In this document: in pieces, positions 26,292-36,672 of the stretch
Layout: every line of letters starts with the position of its first letter
How positions within the stretch are numbered: position 1 is the stretch's first letter
NCBI GenBank assembly: GCA_016875135.1
Contig: VGSE01000003.1
Coordinates: 1-40,862 of the forward strand
DNA length: 40,862 nt
Reading direction: 5' to 3'
Origin: Deltaproteobacteria bacterium
Lineage (GTDB): Bacteria; Bdellovibrionota; FAC87; UBA2466
Made by a program: the position numbers and the translations under genes
The notes under the pieces: model-generated
Seen by the model: the letters and a program-made list of their open reading frames with translations, nothing else
Database searches by the model: none
Told to the model about the DNA's origin: nothing

Positions 26292-26434
26292 TTTTCTTTA
26301 TTTCCTTACGCATATCTGTCAAAAGGCTTGTGTGTAACCGCCCCCTTTAAGCCTCTCTTTTTCAGAATTAACCTGGCTCTTTCAAGCCAAGGTAAGTCGT
26401 CATTCTTTACCCCCCTCGTTTGTCAAGAAAACTA

Positions 26435-26487
26435 AGTTAGCAAATATGGTTCGAGTGTGTTGCCAAAAGATAGGGGCTTTGCTAACT
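26435..26487. repeat. Inverted repeat in the dnaA leader
   Basis: AGTTAGCAAA (26435-26444) and TTTGCTAACT (26478-26487) are perfect 10-base inverted arms with a 33-base centre. It ends 31 bases before the dnaA ATG. A weak promoter (TTGCCA, 17 bases, TAACTC) lies partly inside, so the repeat could be an operator or form a leader hairpin. Confidence 0.6.
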
Positions 26488-26518
26488 CACTCAATTCGGT
26501 AAATGGATTTTATATACT

Positions 26519-27820
26519 ATGGCTTCAAATTCCTGGACCCAAATAAGAGCGCATTTAAAGACCTCGCTCCCATCTCATGTTTACTCTTCTCTCGTAGAAC
26601 CAAGCTCTTTTTTTGAAAGAGACGATGCTTTAGAGATTCACTTTTTGGACAGATTTTCCAAAGAAAGTTTTGAGGAGAAGTGCCTTTCTCCCTTAAAAGC
26701 AGCTCTTAACGATCTTGCTCTAAGCTCCAAACGCGTAGAGCTTTTAATTCTCAAAACTCCGACGGCTCCAACTCAAGAGTCCGCTATCAGCCTTAGCTCT
26801 TTCAGCAGATTTGATCCTAAATACACTTTTGAAACTTTTGTCATTGGGTCCTCAAATCAATTCGCTCATGCTGCTTGCCAAGCGGTCTCAAAACAACCCG
26901 GCCAATGCTATAATCCACTCTTTATATTTGGCGGTGCTGGTCTTGGAAAAACCCATCTTCTTCGAGCCATCGGTTATGAGATTTCTAAATTTCAAAGTAA
27001 TTTGAAAATACTCTTTCTAACAAGCGAGGCTTTCACCAACGAACTGATACAGGCTATCCGCATCGACCGAATGCGGGAGTTTCGAGAAAAATACCGAACG
27101 GGGTGTGATGTTTTACTTCTCGATGACATCCATTTCTTAGCTGGCAAAGAAAGAACTCAAGAGGAGTTTTTTTACACGTTTAATTATCTTCATGAGTCTA
27201 GAAAACAGATCGTTATTACTTCAGACCGGTATCCTAAGGATATTCAAGGGTTGGAAAATCGACTTCAAACCCGCTTTGAATGGGGCTTAGTTGCGGATGT
27301 TCAACCGCCCGAAGTTGAAACCAGAGTGGCTATTTTGAAAAATAAAGCAGACGAGCAAAAAATATTACTTCCTGATGAAGTTGCCCATTATATTGCCTCT
27401 CATGTCACTTCTAACATCCGTGAATTAGAGGGATCTTTACATCGTCTCCAAGCCCATGCTTCATTAAATAATTCAAAGATTTCTCTAGATCTAGCACAGC
27501 ACACCTTGAGGGATTTGGTTCCAAAATTGCGACATGAGTTAACCCCTGATGGAATTTTGAAGCTCGTGGCCCTAACTTTTGGTTTAAAAATCTCTGAACT
27601 AAAATCGGATAAACGAGCGAGAAATCTAAGTGTGCCTCGACAGATCTGTATGTACCTTCTTCGTAAGCATCTCATGATGTCTCTGCCAGAAATAGGTACT
27701 TTTATGGGAAATAGACACCACACAACTGTTCTTCATGGAGTCAATGAGATCGTGAGCAGATCTAAAAAGGACCCAGAGCTCGAAATCAGCATTTCGAAAA
27801 TTGAGGGTTTGTTTCGTTAA
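26519..27820 (+). CDS. dnaA: Chromosomal replication initiator DnaA
   Basis: DnaA binds oriC and opens it in an ATP-dependent way. Domain I is at the N-terminus (WTQIRAHLKTSLPSHVY), the linker (domain II) is short, and the AAA+ domain begins near YTFETFVIGSSNQFA. Walker A is GGAGLGKTH and Walker B is VLLLDDIHF. Domain IV carries the DnaA-box recognition signature MGNRHHTTVLHGV near the C-terminus. At 433 residues it is on the short side because of domain II. The ATG at 26519 has no clear Shine-Dalgarno sequence. It is the first plus-strand gene of the divergence point and lies just upstream of oriC. Confidence 0.98.
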   Translation: MASNSWTQIRAHLKTSLPSHVYSSLVEPSSFFERDDALEIHFLDRFSKESFEEKCLSPLKAALNDLALSSKRVELLILKTPTAPTQESAISLSSFSRFDPKYTFETFVIGSSNQFAHAACQAVSKQPGQCYNPLFIFGGAGLGKTHLLRAIGYEISKFQSNLKILFLTSEAFTNELIQAIRIDRMREFREKYRTGCDVLLLDDIHFLAGKERTQEEFFYTFNYLHESRKQIVITSDRYPKDIQGLENRLQTRFEWGLVADVQPPEVETRVAILKNKADEQKILLPDEVAHYIASHVTSNIRELEGSLHRLQAHASLNNSKISLDLAQHTLRDLVPKLRHELTPDGILKLVALTFGLKISELKSDKRARNLSVPRQICMYLLRKHLMMSLPEIGTFMGNRHHTTVLHGVNEIVSRSKKDPELEISISKIEGLFR

Positions 27821-27961
27821 AAGCCCTACCTTCTTTGATATCGCGCTGGGCAACTAACTTTCGAGGAGGTCTTTTTAAAAAAATACCCGTCTGTCTGGTA
27901 AAATTGATATACGTTACTATTGCCATATGTGGATAAACCGGTATGCTTAAATTCTTACAAA

Positions 27962-28029
27962 CTGTTAATAACTATGTTGAAAACATTGTTAATTGTTTGT
28001 TAATTGTTTGTTGAAAACTTGTTGATAAC
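27962..28029. repeat. Array of degenerate minus-orientation DnaA boxes in 11-12 base steps
   Basis: Six TGTT-starting units follow each other: TGTTAATAA (27963), TGTTGAAAA (27975), TGTTAATTG (27987), TGTTAATTG (27998), TGTTGAAAA (28009), TGTTGATAA (28020). Steps are 12, 12, 11, 11 and 11 bases. The last four are exact tandem 11-mers from 27986 to 28029, two being identical (TTGTTAATTGT). The final unit is one mismatch from a reverse DnaA box. Confidence 0.8.
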
Positions 28030-28032
28030 TTT

Positions 28033-28085
28033 TTATCCACAGTTCATCCACAGGTTTTAAAAAGTTATCAACAACGCTATCCACA
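28033..28085 (+). other. Cluster of four plus-orientation DnaA boxes
   Basis: TTATCCACA (28033), TCATCCACA (28044), TTATCAACA (28065) and CTATCCACA (28077): one consensus and three single-mismatch boxes. Steps of 11, 21 and 12 bases keep them nearly on one face of the helix. They face the upstream reverse-orientation array. Confidence 0.88.
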
Positions 28086-28120
28086 AGAGGATCGTAAATG
28101 TTTTTGAAGACTTAGGTGAG

Positions 28121-28200
28121 TTATTAACATATTAACAATGCTAATTACTACTACTATAGATCTATATATCTATATAGAAAGAATAAAGATAATATAACGA
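28121..28200. other. AT-rich candidate DNA-unwinding element
   Basis: The stretch starts with TTATTAACATATTAACA, passes through ATTACTACTACTATAG and ends in alternating AT around TCTATATATCTATATAG. It is the most AT-rich part of the origin and lies beyond the box cluster, next to dnaN. On the minus strand it contains TAGTAGTAGTAA, which resembles DnaA-trio repeats, but it is 60 bases from the nearest box. Confidence 0.6.
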
Positions 28201-28217
28201 AGATTTTTGGGGGATTC

Positions 28218-29372
28218 ATGAAACTGCAGATTTCGAAAAGCCAAATGTTGTTAGGACTCCAACGTGTACAAAACGTTGTTGAGAGAAGAACAACTATGCC
28301 TATTTTGTCAAATGCGCTTTTAAAAACTGAAAAAGCTGGTCTTTCGTTGTCTGCGACTGATTTAGAGGTTGGAATTCAGTCGGTTTTACCGGCAGAAATC
28401 ATGGAAATTGGCTCGATAACGGTTAAAGCTAGAAGCCTTTTAGATATTGTTCGAGAACTTCCGGATACTGTGATCCAATTTCAAACTAAAGAGAACAATC
28501 GTTTAGAGATCAAAGCCAATAAATCTGTTTTCAATATTGTTGGTTTACCTGCGGAAGATTTTCCCGAAATTCCTAGCTTTTCCTCTGAAGAACACCAACA
28601 ATTTGTACGAATGAACGGTCAAGCTGTTATGGCTATGCTAGACAAAACTTTATACGCCGCTTCTACCGACGAAGCGCGTTACCATCTTAATGGTGTTTAC
28701 TTTGAAACTTTAGAGAACCCGCCTTCGGGAGATCAAAAGAGCAAAAAAGTTTTTAGAATGGTAGCAACAGATGCTCACCGTCTTTCCTTAGTCGATAACC
28801 CCGAGACACTATTTGATGAAAACGCATGGAAGTTGTTTCAAGAGGGAATTATTGTCCCGCGTAAAGGATTGAATGAACTTAGAAGGCTACTCTCAGAGGG
28901 TAAAGAGGACTTTTTTGTTACTATCAGAGGTAAAATGCTTTTTGTTAAGAGAGATAATATCTTTCTATCAATGCGATTAATAGAAGGAAAATACGCTGAT
29001 TATCGTCGTATCATTCCTGATCAATCGATTAATACTATTATGGTCGACCGAGAAGCCTTTCTAGCATCGCTTAAACGAATTTCTTTGATGTCATCAGATA
29101 AATCCCGTAGTCTTACTTTTTGCTTAACACCAGGGGTTTTGCAACTTTCAAGTCAAAGTCCAGAACTGGGTGATGCGAGTGAAGAAATCAATGTCGATTA
29201 TGAAGGCGAGCAATTTAAGATAGGTTTTAATTCCCGCTATTTGATCGATGCAGTCTCTACGATGGAAGGAAAAAAGATTGTTTTAGAAATTCGAGGAAAA
29301 CAAAATCCCGGGGTTATTCGATCCTCTGATGGGCCTAATCACACCAGTGTGGTGATGCCGATGAGAATCTGA
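28218..29372 (+). CDS. dnaN: DNA polymerase III beta subunit (sliding clamp)
   Basis: The ring-shaped processivity clamp. The 384-residue protein shows the three-domain clamp layout: NVVERRTTMPILSNALLKT in domain 1, ATDAHRLSLVDN in domain 2, and the C-terminal SSDGPNHTSVVMPMRI that forms part of the partner-binding cleft. GGGGG lies about 4 bases before the ATG. It follows oriC and is 35 bases from gyrB. No recF is found between them, unlike in many genomes. Confidence 0.97.
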   Translation: MKLQISKSQMLLGLQRVQNVVERRTTMPILSNALLKTEKAGLSLSATDLEVGIQSVLPAEIMEIGSITVKARSLLDIVRELPDTVIQFQTKENNRLEIKANKSVFNIVGLPAEDFPEIPSFSSEEHQQFVRMNGQAVMAMLDKTLYAASTDEARYHLNGVYFETLENPPSGDQKSKKVFRMVATDAHRLSLVDNPETLFDENAWKLFQEGIIVPRKGLNELRRLLSEGKEDFFVTIRGKMLFVKRDNIFLSMRLIEGKYADYRRIIPDQSINTIMVDREAFLASLKRISLMSSDKSRSLTFCLTPGVLQLSSQSPELGDASEEINVDYEGEQFKIGFNSRYLIDAVSTMEGKKIVLEIRGKQNPGVIRSSDGPNHTSVVMPMRI

Positions 29373-29395
29373 TTTAGTAATAAAACCTAAAATAG

Positions 29396-31836
<2,441 letters not shown>

Positions 31837-31837
<1 letters not shown>

Positions 31838-34353
31838 TGGAAACAAAAGACTTACAACTTAGTCAGGTTAGCATTGAAGATCAGATGCGGGATGCCTATC
31901 TTGAGTATGCCATGTCCGTGATTGTCGGAAGAGCACTTCCCGATGTTCGAGACGGGATGAAGCCGGTACACCGACGAGTTCTGTATGCCATGTATGACAT
32001 GAGCAATACTTATGATAAAGCCTACAAAAAATCGGCTCGTATTGTTGGGGATGTCATCGGTAAATATCATCCACATGGGGATACTGCGGTTTATGAAACC
32101 ATGGTTCGGATGGCTCAAGATTTCAGTTTGCGTTACACTTTGGTAGATGGCCAAGGAAATTTCGGTTCTGTTGATGGAGATGCTGCAGCGGCCATGCGAT
32201 ATACTGAAGTTCGGCTCGCTAAAATAACAAACGAAGTTTTAGCCGATCTTGAAAAGGAAACGGTCAACTTCAATCCCAACTATGATAACTCTTTACAAGA
32301 ACCAGCAGTTCTCCCGACTAAAATCCCCACTCTTTTGGTTAATGGGTCGTCAGGAATAGCTGTAGGAATGGCAACTAATATTCCTCCTCATAATCTCGGA
32401 GAGATTGTAGACGGAATAAAAGCAGTCGTAGCTAACCCAGCGATAAGCATTTCTGAGTTGATGCAAATTATCCCAGGGCCTGATTTTCCCACAGCGGGAT
32501 TTATTTATGGAAGAAAAGGGCTTAAAGAGGCTTATCACACTGGGAAAGGGATTATCCATCTTCGCGCGAAGGCGGACGTAGAAGAGATAAAAAATGATAA
32601 GCAAAGAATAGTAATTACCGAAATTCCATATCAAGTAAACAAAGCGAAATTGATCGAGAGCATTGCAGAGCTTGTACGAGATAAAAAAGTTGAAGGGATC
32701 TCTGACATTCGAGATGAATCTGATCGGGATGGAATGCGAGTTGTTTTTGATTTAAAGAAAGGCGAAGACAGCCGAGTTATTCTCAACCAACTCTATAAAA
32801 ATTCTCAGATGCAGGTTTCTTTTGGAATAAGTATGCTTGCGTTGGATCATCAACAACCTAAACTCTTAAATTTGAAAGAATGTTTAGTTGCTTTCTTACA
32901 ACATCGAAAAGAAGTTGTAACAAAGCGAACCGTTTTTGACTTAAGAAAGGCCGAAGAAAAAGCACACATTTTAGAGGCTTTGAAGAAAGCAGTCGAAAAT
33001 CTTGATGAAGTAGTTTCTTTGATCAGAAAAGCCGCAAATCCAGCAGAGGCGCAAGAAAAGTTAATCGCTAAATTTAGTTTTACCGAAGTGCAGGCAAAAG
33101 CAATTTTAGAGATGCGGCTTCAAAGACTGACAGGCCTTGAGCGTGAAAAAATCGTTGCCGATTACAACGAGACCATGACGCTAATTGCTGACCTAAAAGC
33201 AATTCTTTCAGATGAAAAAAGGGTTCTTGCGATCATTGAAAAAGAGTTAGATGAAGTTAAAAAGAGTTTTGGAGATCCTAGAAGAACCGATTTTATCGAA
33301 GAACAAGAAGAGATGAGTGACGAGGACTATATCGTTGAAGAAGAGATGGTAGTCACTGTCACCTACTCAGGATATATCAAACGATTACCGGTTGATGCTT
33401 ATAGAGCTCAGCGACGAGGTGGTAAGGGTGTTATTGGGGCCGCAACTAAATCTGAGGACTTTATTCAGGATATTTTTGTTGCTAGCACCCACGAAAACAT
33501 TCTTTGCTTCACCGACCAGGGAAGAGTTTACTGGCTTAAAGTACATAAGATTCCCGAAGCCGGTAGGGCAGCTAAAGGCAAACCCATTGTTAATTTATTG
33601 AATCTAACTACTAACGAACGAATCCAAGCAGTTCTGCCGGTAAAAGAGTTTAAAGAAACAGAATTTGTGACCATTGTGACTCGACAGGGAACTATAAAAA
33701 AGACAACGCTAGGGGCTTTTGCTCGACCAATGAAAAAAGGAATCATCGCCATTACTACCGACGACGGAGATTCCTTGGTTGATGCTAAGATCACTAACGG
33801 AAACAATCACATTATTTTAGTCAGTAAATTTGGACAAAGTATCCGCTTTGAGGAACAAGATGTTCGTCCTATGGGTCGAACAGCTCGTGGAGTGGCCGGG
33901 ATGAGGTTAGACGAAGGGGATCTAGTGATTGGGATGGCCGTTGTTGCTCCAGATGATGCGACAGCGCAGGTTCTTACTGTTACGCAAAAAGGTTATGGCA
34001 AACGGACACTCTTGGATGAGTATCGTGTTCAGGGCCGCGGAGGATCTGGAGTCATCACCATGAAGATCACCGATAAAAACGGGCCGGTTGTGGCGGTTCG
34101 ACAGGTAAAAGATGAAGACGACCTAATCATCGCTTCAGACCGAGGCAAGGTGATTCGAACCCGAGTTTCCGAAATTTCGGAGGTTGGACGAGTTGCTCAA
34201 GGGGTTAGACTTATTACGATGGATGAGGGAGAAACGGTTGGAGCTGTTGCTAAAATAGTTGAAAAGGATGAAGAACAATCGGAATCAAAAATGCCTGAAG
34301 TAAGTCTAGAAAACAAACCCAAATCAGGCGAGGATTCTGGAAATGGTGCCTAG
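31837..34353 (+). CDS. gyrA: DNA gyrase subunit A
   Basis: The breakage-reunion subunit, 838 residues. The catalytic Tyr122 is in MRYTEVRL. Quinolone-pocket residues are Thr83 and Glu87 (GDTAVYE), against Ser and Asp in E. coli; both occur naturally elsewhere. The GyrA box QRRGGKG, near residue 528, separates it from topoisomerase IV ParC, and six beta-pinwheel repeats follow. The C-terminus is acidic and low-complexity. Translation start overlaps gyrB by one base. The end overlaps the likely ATG of the TPR lipoprotein by 11 bases. Confidence 0.98.
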
Positions 34354-35127
34354 GTTTTTTTTTTACTCTGCATTGTTTTCTTTATTGGGTGTACTGAAAA
34401 GAAACAAGAAAAGCTTTTAGAGGCCTCAGAAGTTAAGTTAACAGAAGGAAAATACTCCGAAGCGGCAGAGATCTTAAAGAAAGTTATTTCCATTAACCCT
34501 GAGAATAAGCTAGCCGTAAAAGCAATGTACAAGTTGGGCTTTACCCTTGAAGTTTACGGCAAAGATGTCGATGCAGCCATTTTTAACTATCAAGAGGCGA
34601 TTCGGTTAAGTTCAGACCCTGTTTCTGTCTATGAAATTCAAAAGAGAGTAGCCAATTTATTTTTTGAGCAAGCCAAAGATATCGAAAAAGCAGTGGAAGC
34701 TTATAAAAAGCTTGTGCAATTTAACCCCAACAGTTTAGAGCTAGATTTTTTCCAGCTTCGGATTGCAGAAGCGTTTTTTCGACAAAACAACTTTGAACAG
34801 GCTAGATTGGAATATCAAACGTTGATTGATAAAAACCCTAGGAGTGCCTACGTTCCAAAAGCACGTTTTGCTATCGGCAATAGTTACTATATGGAAGGCA
34901 AATACGATATTGCGATTGAAGCCTTTAAACAGCTAGCCAGGGCTCACTCCAGAAGTGAGCATGAACTAGAAGCTGAGTTTTTAATGGCGCAATGTTTGGA
35001 GCAGACCAACAAGCTGAAAGAGGCCATGCAAGTGTATGAAAACCTCAAACAAACGTACACCAACCCGAAAGTTGTTGAGTTTCGGTTGGCCGAGCTAAAA
35101 AAGAGATTAAAAAAAGAGGGAAAATGA
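34343..35127 (+). CDS. TPR lipoprotein with an apparent frame break at a poly-T run
   Basis: The ORF track lists 200 residues from 34525, but the same frame is open back to 34354 and encodes [21 protein letters not shown], which is a lipoprotein signal ending in the lipobox IGC. That frame has no start codon because the gyrA stop closes it. The ATG at 34343 (in the gyrA end, with GAGG about 9 bases upstream) starts MVPRFFF and would join perfectly if the run of ten T (34355-34364) were eleven: [17 protein letters not shown]. So the gene is either frameshifted here, affected by a sequencing error, or read by slippage. The rest is tetratricopeptide-like helical repeats (for example [13 protein letters not shown] and [14 protein letters not shown]). 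The protein probably faces the periplasm, with a scaffold role, perhaps BamD- or YbgF-like. It overlaps atpI by 4 bases. Confidence 0.75.
34355..34364 (+). repeat. Run of ten T at the lipoprotein frame break
   Basis: TTTTTTTTTT lies within the codons for the signal-peptide hydrophobic core of the TPR lipoprotein. Ten bases put the ATG at 34343 out of frame with the downstream reading frame, and eleven would restore it. Confidence 0.9.
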
Positions 35128-35345
35128 TAAAGCCGGACGCCAAAAAGTTACGTGTCGCGATTATGATGGGAAATGCAGTTATGACAAAGGCGCTCATGAT
35201 ATCGGCCGGTTGGTATTTTGGAAGTAAACTGGACAAAAAGTATGGAACGGGACCTTATGGGATGATTTTTCTGGTGGTTTTAGCTATGGGTTTAGGGGTC
35301 TGGTACATTCTTAGAACTGCAAAAAAGCTAAACTTAACCGAGTAA
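35124..35345 (+). CDS. AtpI/AtpZ-like ATP synthase accessory membrane protein
   Basis: A 73-residue protein with two membrane helices (ALMISAGWYFGSKLD and MIFLVVLAMGLGVWYIL) joined by DKKYGTGPYG. The pattern GxxLDxxxGTxP with following glycine-rich helix is that of the AtpZ/AtpI family, which assists Fo assembly or Mg/Ca transport near ATP synthase. It overlaps the lipoprotein by ATGA and lies 165 bases upstream of atpB, as expected for this family. Confidence 0.85.
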   Translation: MIKPDAKKLRVAIMMGNAVMTKALMISAGWYFGSKLDKKYGTGPYGMIFLVVLAMGLGVWYILRTAKKLNLTE

Positions 35346-35510
35346 TAGTTTTTAGAGTGGGGTTGATAGTCGTCGATCAACCTGGGATTTTGGGTTGATA
35401 AGGCAGGATCACCGTAGGCACTAGTCAAATCAATCCTTTGATTGAATCTTTATTGAAATATCAAAATATTAGGGGTATTACAGGCTGTTTAAAGTTGGAG
35501 TTAGAAAAAC
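35346..35510. other. atpI-atpB intergenic region with two hairpins
   Basis: GGTTGAT (35361) and ATCAACC (35376) form a 7-base stem with an 8-base loop; a further copy of GGTTGAT begins at 35393. TCAATC-cttt-GATTGA (35430-35445) is a second stem. A weak promoter (TTGAAT, 17 bases, AATATT, 35442-35470) precedes atpB. No T run follows either stem, so a terminator is unlikely; a leader structure is possible. Confidence 0.5.
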
Positions 35511-36239
35511 ATGCAAAGTCATGGTTCTGCACATCATGGTCCTGAAAGCTGGTTAACCAAGCTTCCCTTTCTACCACATGACCGCGCTTGGGAAAGCGTT
35601 AATGGCGCAATCTTAGTGTTTGGCTTTATCTTTGTTGTTTCGGTTTTGTTCAACAAAGCGATAAAGGGAAAAATTCAAGAAAACGTCGTTCCAAGAGCCA
35701 AATTTGGACTTTTTGCTGTTGTGGACCTTATGGTAGAAGGGCTTTATAACTTGATAGTTGGCATTGTGGGCCATCACTACGGGGCCGAAGCCTTTCCCTA
35801 TATTGCTACAGTATTTATATACGTTCTTTTAAATAACTTATTAGGATTGCTGCCTCTATCAGCTTCTCCTAGTTCGTCCTTTCCCATAGCTTTCGCGTTG
35901 GGTTTGTCTAGTTTTATTTTTTACAATTGGATGGGAGTGAAAGCTAACGGAGTTTTGGGTTATGGTAAGCATTTTCTGATGGGGTTGGGGGTTTTTGGGG
36001 TTCCTATAGCGGCTTTTGAATTGGTATCTCATGTGATTCGCCCTTTTACTTTGGGGCTTCGTCTTAGAACCAACATGCATATTGATCATATGTTGGCTGG
36101 AGCTTTTGCGGACCTATGTAAGTGGATTGTTCCAGTTCCGTTGTTGCTTTTTGGGGTTGTGGTCTGTACGATACAGGCCTTTCTTTTTGCAGTTTTGACA
36201 GCTGTTTATGTACAGATGGCAACGGAACACGAAGAATAA
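35511..36239 (+). CDS. atpB: ATP synthase Fo a subunit
   Basis: The 242-residue stator subunit forming the ion half-channels. Several membrane helices are visible (AILVFGFIFVVSVLF, IATVFIYVLLNNLLGLLPL, VVVCTIQAFLFAVLTAVY). The essential Arg is in LGLRLRTNMHIDHM, the helix-5 region that usually reads LRLFGNM; here a second Arg replaces the Phe two residues on. QAFLFAVLTAVY in the last helix is a family hallmark. The Fo genes stand here, apart from the F1 operon on the other side of oriC. GGAG lies about 12 bases before the ATG. Confidence 0.95.
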   Translation: MQSHGSAHHGPESWLTKLPFLPHDRAWESVNGAILVFGFIFVVSVLFNKAIKGKIQENVVPRAKFGLFAVVDLMVEGLYNLIVGIVGHHYGAEAFPYIATVFIYVLLNNLLGLLPLSASPSSSFPIAFALGLSSFIFYNWMGVKANGVLGYGKHFLMGLGVFGVPIAAFELVSHVIRPFTLGLRLRTNMHIDHMLAGAFADLCKWIVPVPLLLFGVVVCTIQAFLFAVLTAVYVQMATEHEE

Positions 36240-36258
36240 TTTTTTTAGGAGGTAAGGA

Positions 36259-36576
36259 ATGAAGTTAATCAGTATGTCTAAGTTGGCGTTAATCGGAATG
36301 TTCATCTCCTCAGCAAGCGTATTTGCGGAAGAGGGTGCTCATGCAGCAACAAGTGGATCTTTTGGTCCCGTTGCAGTAGGTCTTGCAATGGCTTTGGCCG
36401 TTATCGGAGCTGCTACTGCTCAAGGTAAAATTGGGTCAGCATTCATGGATGGTGTTTCCAGAAATCCAGGAGCACAAAAATCCATGTTCGTTCCTTTGAT
36501 TCTTTCTTTAGTGTTTGTTGAAACACTAGTGCTATTTACCTTCCTAGTAGCGCAAAGCTTGCTCGGAAAATTCTAA
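36259..36576 (+). CDS. atpE: ATP synthase Fo c subunit
   Basis: The rotor-ring proteolipid. Two hydrophobic hairpin helices flank the polar loop SRNPGAQ, and the ion-binding carboxylate is Glu88 in FVETLVLF. At 105 residues it is longer than the usual 75-85 residues because of an N-terminal extension resembling a signal peptide (MKLISMSKLALIGMFISSASVFAEEG), which probably is cleaved. Gln55 in helix 1 and Thr89 next to Glu88 are positions that bind Na+ in some c rings, but the other Na+ ligands do not match, so the ion is uncertain. AGGAGG is well placed before the ATG. A strong terminator follows. Confidence 0.95.
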   Translation: MKLISMSKLALIGMFISSASVFAEEGAHAATSGSFGPVAVGLAMALAVIGAATAQGKIGSAFMDGVSRNPGAQKSMFVPLILSLVFVETLVLFTFLVAQSLLGKF

Positions 36577-36600
36577 ACCAAATAAGTAACAATTTGGTTT
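36575..36600. terminator. Hairpin directly after atpE
   Basis: AAACCAAAT (36575-36583) pairs with ATTTGGTTT (36592-36600) around an 8-base loop, overlapping the atpE stop. A short T run is part of the arm. It may assist the stronger terminator just downstream. Confidence 0.5.
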
Positions 36601-36612
36601 TAAAAAGAGTTT

Positions 36613-36650
36613 AAAAACCATCTGGATCTAGTGATTCAGATGGTTTTTTT
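36613..36650. terminator. Rho-independent terminator between atpE and uvrA
   Basis: AAAAACCATCTG (36613-36624) pairs with CAGATGGTTTTT, with a further short ATC/GAT stem at the loop, and ends in seven T. The A-rich start makes it usable from both directions, so it may also serve the convergent uvrA transcript. Confidence 0.85.
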
Positions 36651-36672
36651 CCTTTTAAATAGGCGATAGGGA

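Larger units (their letters stand above)
27821..28217. other. oriC: Chromosomal origin oriC (dnaA-dnaN intergenic region)
   Basis: This 397-base gap between dnaA and dnaN holds two consensus DnaA boxes (TGTGGATAA at 27928-27936, minus orientation; TTATCCACA at 28033-28041, plus), several boxes with one mismatch, tandem 11-base repeats, and an AT-rich tract next to dnaN. Transcription diverges around this locus. All this fits a DnaA-dependent origin. Confidence 0.93.

Noticed and set aside
26371-26393. Hairpin ACCTGGCT/AGCCAAGGT as a terminator
   Set aside because: No T run follows in either direction and it lies upstream of both divergent genes.
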